A stretch of 64,000 nucleotides of DNA from an uncultured Clostridia bacterium (GCA_934169925.1 CAKPOO010000004.1:62001-126000), one strand, 5' to 3'. Shown: positions 15,551 to 24,817, numbered from the stretch's first letter. The notes: generated from the letters alone by a model not told the origin. Program-made: numbers and translations.

Positions 15551-16861
15551 CTAATTTAAAAATCCTTTGTAATTTCTGCTTACCATTTGTGTTTCTAAGT
15601 TCTTTAATATTTCTAGTGCAACACTTACTACGATAAGTACTGATGTACCACCAAATGAAATTGAAAGTGTTGTAGCACCTTGTAACAATACAGGTAATAC
15701 TGCAATTAATGCTAAGAATAATGCACCAAAAGCAGTTATACTTTTTAATACTTTAGAAATATATTCAGATGTATTTTTACCAGCTCTAATTCCTGGTATA
15801 AATCCACCATTTTTCTTTAATTGATTTGCTATTTCTACTGGATTAACCATAAATGTTGTATATACGAAAGTAAATGCAACGATTAATCCCATGTATATTA
15901 AAGCATATGCTAGTAAATAATACCATGCATTACCTTGAGATGCTGTAAATACTTTGTATACACCTCCCCAGAACCCTGTTGGATTTCCACCACTACAAAG
16001 TGAAATAATTGTACTTGGGAACATCATAAATGACATAGCAAATATTATTGGCATAACGCCTGCCATTGCAACTTTTATTGGAATGTGAGTGTTTTGACCA
16101 CCATACATTTTTCTTCCAACAACACGTTTTGCATAATTTACTGGTATTTTACGTTCAGCTTGTTGAACATAAATTACACCTGCAATTATAACAATAATAG
16201 CAAGTACAAGAGCAATAACAACTAAAACATTAGTTATACCGCCACTTGCAAAACTAAATAGTGCAGTTGCACCACTTGGAATACGTGATATTATACCTAT
16301 GAATACAATTATTGAAATACCATTTCCAACACCATATTCAGTTATTTTATCACCAAACCAAGTAAGTAGAGCAGTTCCTGCCATAAGAGATCCTATAAAC
16401 AAGAACACACCTAATACTTTTCCAGCACCAAAAGTTAAATAAGGTAATAAATATGCTTTATATGTTAAATATAATCCTAAAGCTTCTATAAAAGCAAAAG
16501 CAATAGTTAAATATTTAGTATATTTAGCAATTCTTTTTCTACCTTCTTCTCCTTCTTTAGCAAGTCTTTCAAGACTTGGTATTACAACTTGTAAAAGATT
16601 TAATACAATTGATGCTGTAATGTAAGGACCTATTGTCATAGCAAATATTGATAATCTACTAAAAGATCCACCAGATATTAAATTAATTGTTCCAACTAAA
16701 CCATTTGATGCTGCTCCAACTTGCTCCATAAATAGAGTTTTGTTAATACCTGGAACAGTAATAAATGATCCTAATCTAAATAAAAGTATTAAAAATAAAG
16801 TAATTAATACCTTTTTTCTCATTTCTTTATCGGCGAAAATGTTCTTGAAGGTTTGTAGCAT
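15551..16861 (-). CDS. secY: Protein translocase subunit SecY
   Basis: The 436-residue central channel of the Sec translocon with ten transmembrane spans. The N-terminal signature FRLGSFITVPGIN and the loop segments QQAERKIPVNYAKRVVGRKM and IPGIRAGKNTSEYI are standard. It is co-transcribed with rplO, whose stop lies two bases upstream of the start. Here it is the last gene of the operon. In most Clostridia adk, map, infA and the alpha operon follow, and none of these is in the window. Confidence 0.97.
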   Translation of the reverse strand: MLQTFKNIFADKEMRKKVLITLFLILLFRLGSFITVPGINKTLFMEQVGAASNGLVGTINLISGGSFSRLSIFAMTIGPYITASIVLNLLQVVIPSLERLAKEGEEGRKRIAKYTKYLTIAFAFIEALGLYLTYKAYLLPYLTFGAGKVLGVFLFIGSLMAGTALLTWFGDKITEYGVGNGISIIVFIGIISRIPSGATALFSFASGGITNVLVVIALVLAIIVIIAGVIYVQQAERKIPVNYAKRVVGRKMYGGQNTHIPIKVAMAGVMPIIFAMSFMMFPSTIISLCSGGNPTGFWGGVYKVFTASQGNAWYYLLAYALIYMGLIVAFTFVYTTFMVNPVEIANQLKKNGGFIPGIRAGKNTSEYISKVLKSITAFGALFLALIAVLPVLLQGATTLSISFGGTSVLIVVSVALEILKNLETQMVSRNYKGFLN

Positions 16862-16862
16862 A

Positions 16863-17303
16863 CTACTTCACCTCTATCTTTCCACCTGCAGCTGTAATTT
16901 TTTCTTCAGCAGATTTAGAGAATTTTTTAGCTTCAACAGTTAATTTTTTAGTTAGATTTCCGTTACCTAAAACTTTTAATCCATCTAATTCTTTACTTAC
17001 TAAGCCTTTTTCCATTAATAAATCAATTGTTACAACTGTATCATTGTCAAACATTTCTAAATCAGAAACGTTAACACATGCATATTCAACTGCAAAATGA
17101 TTTTTAAATCCTCTTTTAGGAATTCTTCTATATAAAGGTGTTTGGCCTCCTTCAAAGCCTCTTCTGATTTTTCCACCAGTTCTAGCTTTTTGACCTTTAT
17201 GACCTTTTCCTGCTGTTTTACCTAAACCACTACCTGTTCCTCTACCAACTCTTGTAGCTTTAGTAGTAGCTCCATATGCTGGACCTAAATCATGCATTTT
17301 CAT
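16863..17303 (-). CDS. rplO: 50S ribosomal protein L15
   Basis: A 146-residue L15, assembling late into the large subunit. The glycine-rich start RVGRGTGSGLGKTAGKGHKG and the motif GFEGGQTPLYRRIPKRGF are typical. It follows rpsE after only 36 bases; the small gene rpmD (L30), which normally lies between them, is absent. Confidence 0.97.
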   Translation of the reverse strand: MKMHDLGPAYGATTKATRVGRGTGSGLGKTAGKGHKGQKARTGGKIRRGFEGGQTPLYRRIPKRGFKNHFAVEYACVNVSDLEMFDNDTVVTIDLLMEKGLVSKELDGLKVLGNGNLTKKLTVEAKKFSKSAEEKITAAGGKIEVK

Positions 17304-17339
17304 AATTTGAAGTCTCCTCCTCTCTATTTTAAGTATATA

Positions 17340-17831
17340 TTATTTTAAAATTTCTTCTACTGTTTTTCCTCTTAAAGCTGCAACTTCTTCAGGTGTTCTC
17401 ATAGCTTTTAATGCTTTAATTGTTGCATAAACAACATTTCTGCTGTTACGAGAGCCTAAAGTTTTTGCTGTAACATTTTTAACACCTACTAGTTCAAGAA
17501 CTGGTCTTACAGCACCACCTGCGATAACACCTGTACCTTCAACTGCTGGTTTTAATATTACTTTTGATGATCCAAAATTAGTAGTGTATTCATGTGGTAA
17601 AGTTCCATTAACGATTGAAACTTTTACTAAATTTTTTCTTGCATCTTCAGTTGCTTTTTTTATAGCTTCTGGAACTTCTGAAGATTTACCAGTTCCAACA
17701 CCAATAGATCCTTTTCCGTCTCCAACAACAACCATTACGCTAAATCTAAAAGTTCTACCACCTTTAACAACTTTTGCAACTCTTTTTACACTAACAACTT
17801 TTTCTTTTAATTCTTGTTTGTTTTCAGTCAT
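17340..17831 (-). CDS. rpsE: 30S ribosomal protein S5
   Basis: A 163-residue S5 with the double-stranded RNA-binding N-terminal domain (VVSVKRVAKVVKGGRTFRFS) and the C-terminal domain including GGAVRPVLELVGVKN. It supports decoding accuracy and 30S assembly. It lies between rplR and rplO in the standard spc order. Confidence 0.97.
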   Translation of the reverse strand: MTENKQELKEKVVSVKRVAKVVKGGRTFRFSVMVVVGDGKGSIGVGTGKSSEVPEAIKKATEDARKNLVKVSIVNGTLPHEYTTNFGSSKVILKPAVEGTGVIAGGAVRPVLELVGVKNVTAKTLGSRNSRNVVYATIKALKAMRTPEEVAALRGKTVEEILK

Positions 17832-17852
17832 TTTATTGGTTACTCCTTTCTA

Positions 17853-18212
17853 CTAGAATTTAAGACCTGCTTCTCTTGCAGATTCTGCTAAAGCTTTTAC
17901 TTTTCCGTGATATAAATATCCATTTCTATCAAATACTACTGTATCTATTTTATTTTCAATAGCACGTTTTGCAACTAATGCACCAACTTCTTTAGCTGCT
18001 TCTATATTAGAAGCTTTTGTTTTAACTTCTTTATCTAAAGTTGAAGCTTGTACTAAAGTAACTTGTTTTTCATCATCAATAATTTGTGCATATATGTTAT
18101 TTAAACTTCTAAATACACATAATCTTGGTCTTATAGAAGTTCCTTTAACTGTTGCTCTAACTCTTTTTTGTCTAGTAGATCTTGCAACGTTTTTGCTTAC
18201 TTTTTTGATCAT
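17853..18212 (-). CDS. rplR: 50S ribosomal protein L18
   Basis: A 119-residue 5S rRNA-binding L18. Basic N-terminus, core GTSIRPRLCVFRSLNNIYAQ and the ending YHGKVKALAESAREAGLKF match the family. It lies between rplF and rpsE. Confidence 0.97.
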   Translation of the reverse strand: MIKKVSKNVARSTRQKRVRATVKGTSIRPRLCVFRSLNNIYAQIIDDEKQVTLVQASTLDKEVKTKASNIEAAKEVGALVAKRAIENKIDTVVFDRNGYLYHGKVKALAESAREAGLKF

Positions 18213-18239
18213 GTAAGTTTCCCTCCTTTTATTTTAGGT

Positions 18240-18776
18240 TTACTTTTTACCGCCAGCTTTACCTTCTTTTCTTCTTATATGTTCGCCAACGTATTTAATA
18301 CCTTTACCCTTATATGGTTCTGGTAATCTATATTCTCTAATATTTGCAGCAACTTGACCAACTAATTGTTTGTCAATACCTTTTACAATAATAGAGTTTT
18401 GTGATGGTACATCAATAGTTATTCCTTCAGGAGCTTCTACTTCAACTGGGTGAGAGAAACCTAAAGTTAATACTAATTTATTACCTTGTTTTTGTGCTCT
18501 ATATCCAACACCATTGATTTCTAATGCTTTTTCAAAGCCATCAGTTACACCAACAATCATGTTATGAATTAAAGTTCTTGTTAAGCCATGAATGTTAGAA
18601 GCTTTTTCGTTTACTAAAGAAACAATTATTTTTCCATCTTCATTTTTGATTTCTACATCTTTTAAAAATTCTTGAGTTAGAGTTCCTTTTGGTCCTTTAA
18701 CTGTAACTTTTGTTCCATCTATTGTAACTTCAACGCCTTGTGGTATTGTAATAGGGTTTTTACCTATTCTTGACAT
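18240..18776 (-). CDS. rplF: 50S ribosomal protein L6
   Basis: A 178-residue L6 made of two related domains, with MSRIGKNPITIP at the start and the signature LPEPYKGKGIKYVGEHIRRK at the end. It binds 23S rRNA near the GTPase centre. Normal length and context, with a GGAGG-type site upstream. Confidence 0.97.
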   Translation of the reverse strand: MSRIGKNPITIPQGVEVTIDGTKVTVKGPKGTLTQEFLKDVEIKNEDGKIIVSLVNEKASNIHGLTRTLIHNMIVGVTDGFEKALEINGVGYRAQKQGNKLVLTLGFSHPVEVEAPEGITIDVPSQNSIIVKGIDKQLVGQVAANIREYRLPEPYKGKGIKYVGEHIRRKEGKAGGKK

Positions 18777-18800
18777 GGTACTTCCTCCCTTTCTATAAAA

Positions 18801-19190
18801 TTACCATATATATGCTAATACTTCGCCTGCAACATTTTGTTTTCTAGCTTCTTTATCAGTCATAACGCCTTTAGAAGTAGAGATTATTGCAATACCTAAT
18901 CCATTAAGAACTCTAGGTAATTCTTCAACACTTGCATATATTCTAAGTCCTGGTTTACTAATTCTTTTTAAACCTTGGATAACTCTTGTTTTGTTTTGAT
19001 ATTTCAAAGCTAATCTGATTGTTTGGTGATTTCCATCTTGTAAAATATCTTTAGATTCTACAAAACCTTCAGAAACCAATATATCAGCTATTGAATTTTT
19101 AACTTTTGAATAAGGAATATCAACGCTTGCTTTTCTTTGAGCGTTAGCATTTCTTATTCTTGTTAACATGTCTGAAATTGGATCGTTCAT
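18801..19190 (-). CDS. rpsH: 30S ribosomal protein S8
   Basis: A 129-residue S8, a primary 16S rRNA binder. MNDPISDMLTRIRNANAQRK at the start and GIAIISTSKGVMTDKEAR near the end are characteristic. In E. coli S8 represses the spc operon; nothing here shows whether this holds in this organism. Confidence 0.97.
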   Translation of the reverse strand: MNDPISDMLTRIRNANAQRKASVDIPYSKVKNSIADILVSEGFVESKDILQDGNHQTIRLALKYQNKTRVIQGLKRISKPGLRIYASVEELPRVLNGLGIAIISTSKGVMTDKEARKQNVAGEVLAYIW

Positions 19191-19205
19191 TTTTTACCTC
19201 CTTCT

Positions 19206-19391
19206 TTACCAGCTTGCTTTTTTAACTCCTGGTATTTCTCCTTGATATGCTAATTTTCTAAAGCATAGACGGCATATTCCATATTTTCTCATGTAAGAGT
19301 GTGGTCTACCACATATTTTACATCTATTATAATATCTTGTGCTAAACTTTGGTTCTCTTTGTTGTTTAGCTATCATAGATTTTTTTGCCAT
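19206..19391 (-). CDS. rpsN: 30S ribosomal protein S14, zinc-binding type
   Basis: A 61-residue S14 of the short zinc-binding form, with CKICGRP and CRLC providing four cysteine ligands. Such C+ forms are the housekeeping version in Firmicutes. It lies between rplE and rpsH. Confidence 0.97.
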   Translation of the reverse strand: MAKKSMIAKQQREPKFSTRYYNRCKICGRPHSYMRKYGICRLCFRKLAYQGEIPGVKKASW

Positions 19392-19403
19392 GTTCTATCC
19401 TCC

Positions 19404-19946
19404 TTACTTTTGATGTTCGAATGGCATTCCTAGCATTTCTAATAATGCATAAGCTTCTTCGTTAGTATTTGCAGTTGTTACAAATATAACATCCATTCCT
19501 CTAACTTTGTCTATTTTATCATATTCAATTTCTGGGAAAATTAATTGTTCTTTTACACCCATAGAGTAATTTCCTCTACCGTCAAAAGATTTTGGATTAA
19601 CACCTTTAAAATCTCTAACGTGTGGAAGTGCTACATTAACAAATTTAGTTAAGAAATCGTACATTTTATCAGCTCTTAAAGTAACTTTACAACCTAAATC
19701 CATACCTTCTCTAACTTTAAATGCAGCTATTGATTTTTTAGCTTTAGTAACAATTGGTTTTTGACCTGTTATTAATTCTAAATCTCTCATAGCATTTTCT
19801 AATGCTTTTGAATTTTCTTTTATATCAGAAACACCCATATTTATAACGATTTTTTCTAATTTTGGAACTGCCATTATAGACTTATATCCAAATTTATCTT
19901 TTAAAGCAGGTCTAATTTCTGATTCATATTTTTCTTTAAGGTTCAT
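19404..19946 (-). CDS. rplE: 50S ribosomal protein L5
   Basis: A 180-residue L5 that binds 5S rRNA and contacts the P-site tRNA. The segments PKLEKIVINMGVSD and RDFKGVNPKSFDGRGNYSMG are diagnostic. Normal position after rplX. Confidence 0.97.
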   Translation of the reverse strand: MNLKEKYESEIRPALKDKFGYKSIMAVPKLEKIVINMGVSDIKENSKALENAMRDLELITGQKPIVTKAKKSIAAFKVREGMDLGCKVTLRADKMYDFLTKFVNVALPHVRDFKGVNPKSFDGRGNYSMGVKEQLIFPEIEYDKIDKVRGMDVIFVTTANTNEEAYALLEMLGMPFEHQK

Positions 19947-19962
19947 TTATTTTTTCCCTCCT

Positions 19963-20283
19963 TTACTTTTCTTCTTGACATTTCTTGCAGAATCTTGCTT
20001 TTGTACCATCTTCTGCTACTTTTATTCCTAATTTAACACCTTTACCGCATTTATCACAGTAATAATTTACTTTAGATGCGTCTAGTGCTGCTTCTTTCTT
20101 TATAATTCCAGATTCTTGTCCTTGTTTTCTAGCTTTTACATGCATAGTTCTTACATTGATTCCTTTAACGATAACTTTAGCATTTTTTCTATCAATTTTT
20201 ATTATTTCGCCTTTTTTACCTTTTTCAGAACCTGAGTTAACTACTACTGTATCGCCAACTTTAAGTTTCATTTTTGCTACCAC
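19963..20283 (-). CDS. rplX: 50S ribosomal protein L24 with C-terminal zinc ribbon
   Basis: An L24 with an N-terminal KOW motif (KLKVGDTVVVNSGSEKGKKG) and a C-terminal CDKC/CKKC pair forming a zinc ribbon, a form common outside Bacillus. The frame is open from 20298, but GGAGGTG is best spaced for GTG at 20283, giving 106 residues; ATG 20271 is a second option. It initiates 50S assembly. Confidence 0.93.
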   Translation of the reverse strand: MVAKMKLKVGDTVVVNSGSEKGKKGEIIKIDRKNAKVIVKGINVRTMHVKARKQGQESGIIKKEAALDASKVNYYCDKCGKGVKLGIKVAEDGTKARFCKKCQEEK

Positions 20284-20300
20284 TTCATTCACCTCCAAGA

Positions 20301-20666
20301 TTATAGAACTTCTGGTGCTAAAGAAATGATTTTCATGTATTCATTTCTTAATTCTCTTGCAACAGGTCCAAAGATACGAGTTCCTTTTGGAGTCTTATCT
20401 TCTTTAATGATAACTGCTGCATTTTCATCAAATTTAATATAAGAACCGTCATCACGTCTTAATCCTTCTTTTGATCTAACGATAACTGCTTTAACAACAT
20501 CACCTTTTTTTACAGATCCACCTGGTGCAGCTTTTTTTACAGAAGCTACGATAACATCACCAATGTTACCCCATTTTCTGTAACTTCCGCCTAAAACACG
20601 GATACACATAAGTTCTTTTGCTCCAGTGTTGTCAGCTACTTTTAACAATGTTTGTTGTTGTATCAT
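20301..20666 (-). CDS. rplN: 50S ribosomal protein L14
   Basis: A 121-residue L14, starting MIQQQTLLKVADNTGAKELM and ending ELRNEYMKIISLAPEVL. It binds 23S rRNA and bridges the subunits. Standard place between rpsQ and rplX. Confidence 0.97.
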   Translation of the reverse strand: MIQQQTLLKVADNTGAKELMCIRVLGGSYRKWGNIGDVIVASVKKAAPGGSVKKGDVVKAVIVRSKEGLRRDDGSYIKFDENAAVIIKEDKTPKGTRIFGPVARELRNEYMKIISLAPEVL

Positions 20667-20699
20667 GGATTAGTCCTCCCTTCAAACTAATTTAATATA

Positions 20700-20954
20700 C
20701 TATTTAACTTTTTCCACAATTCTAACTAGTCTATATCTTTTATCTTTGCTTAGTGGTCTAGTTTCCATTACTTCTACGATATCACCTATACTACAAGTAT
20801 TTTCTTCATCGTGAGCTTTTATTTTTAAAGTTTTGTTAACAATTTTTCCATATAAAGGATCTTTAACTTTAGTGTCTATTCTTACAACTATAGTTTTATC
20901 CATTTTATTACTAACAACTTTACCTATTTTTGTTTTTCTTAAATTTCTTTCCAT
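20700..20954 (-). CDS. rpsQ: 30S ribosomal protein S17
   Basis: An 84-residue S17 of the OB-fold type with GKVVSNKMDKTIVVRID and the end KDKRYRLVRIVEKVK. It binds 16S rRNA early in assembly. It lies between rpmC and rplN. Confidence 0.97.
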   Translation of the reverse strand: MERNLRKTKIGKVVSNKMDKTIVVRIDTKVKDPLYGKIVNKTLKIKAHDEENTCSIGDIVEVMETRPLSKDKRYRLVRIVEKVK

Positions 20955-20984
20955 AAGTCTAGTTTAATCCTCCTTACCACTAAT

Positions 20985-21182
20985 CTATTTTGATTTTTTT
21001 GTCAATTCTGTATTAGCTCTTGCAATATTCTTTTTAAGAATAGTAATTTTTTTAGGGTTATCAAGACCATTTAAAGCATGTTGAAATCTTAATTTGAAAA
21101 GTTCATTTTTCATTTCTTTGATTTCTTTTTGTAATTCTTCTACTGACATATTTACATAATCATTCATTTTACTAGATTTCAT
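20985..21182 (-). CDS. rpmC: 50S ribosomal protein L29
   Basis: A helical 65-residue L29 with the family core ELFKLRFQHALNGLDNPKKI; it forms part of the exit-tunnel rim. The frame is open to 21212, but that region overlaps rplP. ATG 21182, right after the rplP stop and behind GGGGAG, is the likely start. Confidence 0.93.
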   Translation of the reverse strand: MKSSKMNDYVNMSVEELQKEIKEMKNELFKLRFQHALNGLDNPKKITILKKNIARANTELTKKSK

Positions 21183-21186
21183 TAGT

Positions 21187-21624
21187 CTACTCCCCCTTTT
21201 CTTCTTGCTCAACTTGGCTAGCTTTGCTTACAATTTTACATTTAATTGGTAATTTATGCATAGCTTTTGTTAAAGCTTCTTTACTTGTTTCTTCACTTAA
21301 ACCAGTAATTTCAAATAAAATTCTACCTGGTTTTACAACTGCTACGAAATACTCTGGATTTCCTTTACCAGAACCCATACGAGTTTCAGCTGGTTTTTTA
21401 GTTATTGGTTTATCTGGAAATATTTTTATCCAAGTTTTACCAACTTTTTTTGTATATCTTGATAAAGTTACTCTGACTGCTTCAATTTGATTTGCAGTTA
21501 TCCAAGCAGGTTCTAAAGCTTGTAAACCGTATTCTCCGTCAACAACTCTAGTTCCTCTAGTTGCTTTACCATTATTAGTACCTTTTTGTACTTTTCTAAA
21601 TTTAGTTCTTTTTGGTGACAACAT
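21187..21624 (-). CDS. rplP: 50S ribosomal protein L16
   Basis: A 145-residue L16 beginning MLSPKRTKFRKVQKGTNNGK and containing RMGSGKGNPEYFVAVVKPGR. It organises the tRNA-binding and peptidyl transferase region. It follows rpsC by two bases. Confidence 0.97.
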   Translation of the reverse strand: MLSPKRTKFRKVQKGTNNGKATRGTRVVDGEYGLQALEPAWITANQIEAVRVTLSRYTKKVGKTWIKIFPDKPITKKPAETRMGSGKGNPEYFVAVVKPGRILFEITGLSEETSKEALTKAMHKLPIKCKIVSKASQVEQEEKGE

Positions 21625-21626
21625 CT

Positions 21627-22283
21627 TTAGTTACCTCCTTTTTCTGTTTTTTTAGCTGGAAGTACTTCACCTTTATATATCCAAACTTTAACACCGATAA
21701 TACCGTATGTAGTTAATGCTTCAGCAAAACCATAATCGATATCTGCTCTTAAAGTTTGAAGAGGAATTGTACCTTCGCTATATTGTTCAGTTCTAGCTAT
21801 TTCAGCTCCTCCTAAACGACCAGATACAGCTGTTTTTATTCCTAAAGCTCCAGCTTTCATTGTTCTTTGAATAGAAGATTTCATTGCTTTTCTAAATGAA
21901 ATTCTTTTTTCAAGTTGAGTTGCAATGTTTTCAGCAACAAGTTGAGCTGCTAAATCAACATCTTTAACTTCAACTATATTTAAAGAAATTTCTTTCTTTA
22001 CTAATTTGTTTAATTTTTGTTTTAATTCTTCAATAGCTGCTCCACCTTTACCAATAATCATACCAGGTTTTGCTGCATAGATATCAACAAAAATTTTATC
22101 ACCTTTTCTTGAAATATCTAACTTATTTATTCCTGCTGGTTTAAGTAAGTTTTTTAAATATTCACGAATTTTATGATCTTCTACTAAGTTTTTAGAATAA
22201 TCTTGTTTATTAGCATACCAAGTTGAAGACCAGTCTTTTATTATTCCGACTCTAAGTCCGTGTGGACTAACTTTTTGACCCAT
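21627..22283 (-). CDS. rpsC: 30S ribosomal protein S3
   Basis: A 218-residue S3 with the KH domain loop PGMIIGKGGAAIEELK and the C-terminal domain AVSGRLGGAEIARTEQYSEG. It lines the mRNA entry channel. Normal length and order. Confidence 0.97.
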   Translation of the reverse strand: MGQKVSPHGLRVGIIKDWSSTWYANKQDYSKNLVEDHKIREYLKNLLKPAGINKLDISRKGDKIFVDIYAAKPGMIIGKGGAAIEELKQKLNKLVKKEISLNIVEVKDVDLAAQLVAENIATQLEKRISFRKAMKSSIQRTMKAGALGIKTAVSGRLGGAEIARTEQYSEGTIPLQTLRADIDYGFAEALTTYGIIGVKVWIYKGEVLPAKKTEKGGN

Positions 22284-22301
22284 TTAAACTTACCTCCTAA
22301 A

Positions 22302-22643
22302 TTAAGCTTCTTTTAGAACAACTATTATATGAGATGTTCTTTTTCTTATTCTACAAGCTCTACCTTGAGCTCTTGGCATAATTCTTTTCATTGTAGGACC
22401 TTGGTTTGCATATATTTCACTAATATATAGCTTAGTTTCGTCCATAGAATTATTGTTTACTGCATTTGCTTTAGCTGATTTTACTAATTTTTCAACCATA
22501 GGTGCAGCTGCTTTATTTGTATATTTTAAAATTGCTATAGCTTCATCAACTTTTTTACCTCTAATTAAGTCAATAACAATTTTAACTTTTCTTGCACTTA
22601 TTCTAGCATTACGTAATTCTGCTCTTGCTATTTTTTCTTCCAT
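22302..22643 (-). CDS. rplV: 50S ribosomal protein L22
   Basis: A 113-residue L22 with the exit-tunnel beta hairpin, including GPTMKRIMPRAQGRACRIRK. No lesion in the hairpin is evident. It lies between rpsS and rpsC. Confidence 0.97.
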   Translation of the reverse strand: MEEKIARAELRNARISARKVKIVIDLIRGKKVDEAIAILKYTNKAAAPMVEKLVKSAKANAVNNNSMDETKLYISEIYANQGPTMKRIMPRAQGRACRIRKRTSHIIVVLKEA

Positions 22644-22670
22644 TTTAAGGCTCCTCCTTTTTTAGATTTA

Positions 22671-22949
22671 TTATTTTACTTTTGATTTTTTATCTCCAGC
22701 GTGTCCTCTGAAAAGTCTAGTTGGAGCAAATTCTCCTAATTTATGTCCTACCATTTCTTCAGTAATATATACTGGTACATGTTTTCTACCATCATGTACT
22801 GCTATTGTATGACCAATCATTTGAGGATATATTGTTGAAGCTCTAGACCATGTTCTTATAGCTTCTTTAGTGTCTGTTTCATTCATTTTTTCTACTTTAG
22901 CTAGTAATCTTTCATCAACGTAAGGTCCTTTTTTAAGCGATCTTGACAT
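22671..22949 (-). CDS. rpsS: 30S ribosomal protein S19
   Basis: A 92-residue S19 starting MSRSLKKGPYVDERLLAKVE, with the signature GHTIAVHDGRKHVPVYI. It forms part of the 30S head. Standard length. Confidence 0.97.
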   Translation of the reverse strand: MSRSLKKGPYVDERLLAKVEKMNETDTKEAIRTWSRASTIYPQMIGHTIAVHDGRKHVPVYITEEMVGHKLGEFAPTRLFRGHAGDKKSKVK

Positions 22950-22966
22950 ATTTTATACCTCCATTA

Positions 22967-23800
22967 TTATTTTTGATTTCTTCTTTTAACAATGTATTTG
23001 TCAGTTCTATGATTTGTTTTTCTTGTTTTATATCCAAGAGCTGGTTTACCCCAAGGAGTAAGTGGTCCTGCATGACCAACTGGAGCTCTACCTTCACCAC
23101 CACCATGTGGGTGATCAACTGGGTTCATTACACTACCTCTAACAGTAGGTCTTATTCCCATATGTCTAGTTCTACCAGCTTTACCAAGTTTAACATTTTC
23201 AGATTCTTGGTTACCAACTGTACCAATACAAGCTTTACATTCAACAGAAATAAGTCTCATTTCTCCAGAAGGCATTCTTACATGTGCGTATTTTCCTTCT
23301 TTAGCCATAAGTTGAGCTGACATACCAGCACTTCTTACAAGTTGAGCACCTTTTCCTTTATGTAATTCAATATTATAAATTGTTGTACCTACAGGAATTG
23401 AGCTTATTGGCATACAATTTCCTGGTTTGATATCAGCTTTTTCAGCAGATATAACTTTATCACCATCTGTAAGACCTAAAGGAGCAATGATGTATGCTCT
23501 TTCTCCATCTTCATATTCGATTAAAGCTATATTTGCACTTCTGTTTGGATCATATTCGATACCAATTACAGTTGCTTCCATATCAACTTTATTTCTTTTA
23601 AAATCAATTATTCTATATTTTCTTCTGTTTCCACCACCATGATGTCTTACAGTTATTTTACCAGAAGCGTTTCTACCTGCAGTTTTCTTTAAAGGAGCAA
23701 GTAATTTTTTTTCTGGTTCAAATTTTGTAATTTCATCGTTAGTTAACATAGTTGTGTTTCTAAGTGATGGAGTAACTGGTTTAAATGTTTTTATTCCCAT
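22967..23800 (-). CDS. rplB: 50S ribosomal protein L2
   Basis: A 277-residue L2, needed for subunit joining and peptidyl transfer. The conserved C-terminal segment VMNPVDHPHGGGEGRAPVG contains the functionally important histidine region. Long overlapping frames on both strands here are shadows. Confidence 0.97.
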   Translation of the reverse strand: MGIKTFKPVTPSLRNTTMLTNDEITKFEPEKKLLAPLKKTAGRNASGKITVRHHGGGNRRKYRIIDFKRNKVDMEATVIGIEYDPNRSANIALIEYEDGERAYIIAPLGLTDGDKVISAEKADIKPGNCMPISSIPVGTTIYNIELHKGKGAQLVRSAGMSAQLMAKEGKYAHVRMPSGEMRLISVECKACIGTVGNQESENVKLGKAGRTRHMGIRPTVRGSVMNPVDHPHGGGEGRAPVGHAGPLTPWGKPALGYKTRKTNHRTDKYIVKRRNQK

Positions 23801-23811
23801 TTTATTCCCCC

Positions 23812-24177
23812 CTAGTTATTACTTCCAAAAGCTGAACTAATTTCTTCGATTTCAGTTTTATATTTTTTATTTGTTTTAGTTTCTTTTCCACCTTTTGCAA
23901 GATATTTTTCATCTGATGGATTAGTATCAATTGCAACTATAGCTTTTTTCCAAGCTTTAGTTGTTCCTTGGTGTACTCCAACTCTTTTATTTTTTCCATC
24001 ATATCTTAAAGTATTTACTTTTAATACTTTAACATTAAATAATTCTTCTACTGCATTTTTGATTTCAACTTTTGTAGCATTTATAGCAACTTCAAAAGTA
24101 TATTTTCCATCTGCAATAGCTGCATAAGACTTTTCAGTCATTATAGGTCTTATTATAACGTCTGCTGCATGTTTCAT
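23812..24177 (-). CDS. rplW: 50S ribosomal protein L23
   Basis: An L23 of 121 residues, starting MKHAADVIIRPIMTEKSYAA. The core ends near residue 95 and a lysine- and acid-rich tail of some 25 residues follows, longer than in most relatives. L23 docks trigger factor and SRP at the tunnel exit. It lies directly between rplD and rplB. Confidence 0.95.
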   Translation of the reverse strand: MKHAADVIIRPIMTEKSYAAIADGKYTFEVAINATKVEIKNAVEELFNVKVLKVNTLRYDGKNKRVGVHQGTTKAWKKAIVAIDTNPSDEKYLAKGGKETKTNKKYKTEIEEISSAFGSNN

Positions 24178-24178
24178 A

Positions 24179-24799
24179 TTAAGCGTACACCTCCTCTAAT
24201 TTTTTAACTGAATCTAAGTCCATTACTAAACTATCATATTTTAATAAATCATATACATTAATTGTGTTAACTAATGTAGTTTTTACATTTTCAATATTTC
24301 TAGCTGAAGCTTGAACATTTAAATTCTTTTCGTTTAACATTATTAAAGCTTTGTTAACTTTTAAGTTATTTAATACATTAACCATAGCTTTTGTTTTAAT
24401 TTCATTTAATTCAATTTTATCAACAATTACTAATGAACCTTCTTGAACTTTAGAAGTTAATACAGATTTTATAGCAAGTTGTCTCATTTTTTTAGGAATT
24501 GCATATTTGTATGATCTTGGTTTTGGTCCAAGTGCAATACCACCTTTTATCCATTGTGGAGCTCTTATACTACCTTGTCTAGCTCTACCAGTTCCTTTTT
24601 GTTTCCATGGTTTTCTACCACCACCACGAACTTCTGCTCTAGTCTTTGTAGATTGAGTTCCTTGTCTTTGATTAGCTAAGTAATTAACTAAAGCTGCATG
24701 AACTGCAACATCATTTACTTCAACAGCAAATACGTTTTCATTTAATTCTACTTCGCTAACTTTTTTACCTTCGATATTTAAAACGTCTACTTTAAGCAT
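24179..24799 (-). CDS. rplD: 50S ribosomal protein L4
   Basis: A 206-residue L4 with the tunnel loop, including RGGGRKPWKQKGTGRARQG. In E. coli L4 represses the S10 operon by binding its leader; control by the leader seen here is possible but unproven. Confidence 0.97.
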   Translation of the reverse strand: MLKVDVLNIEGKKVSEVELNENVFAVEVNDVAVHAALVNYLANQRQGTQSTKTRAEVRGGGRKPWKQKGTGRARQGSIRAPQWIKGGIALGPKPRSYKYAIPKKMRQLAIKSVLTSKVQEGSLVIVDKIELNEIKTKAMVNVLNNLKVNKALIMLNEKNLNVQASARNIENVKTTLVNTINVYDLLKYDSLVMDLDSVKKLEEVYA

Positions 24800-24817
24800 C
24801 TCAAATCCTCCTTCCTA

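Noticed and set aside
22943..23320. 125-codon plus-strand frame over rplB
   Set aside because: Shadow of the L2 gene; no ribosome site and no plausible protein.
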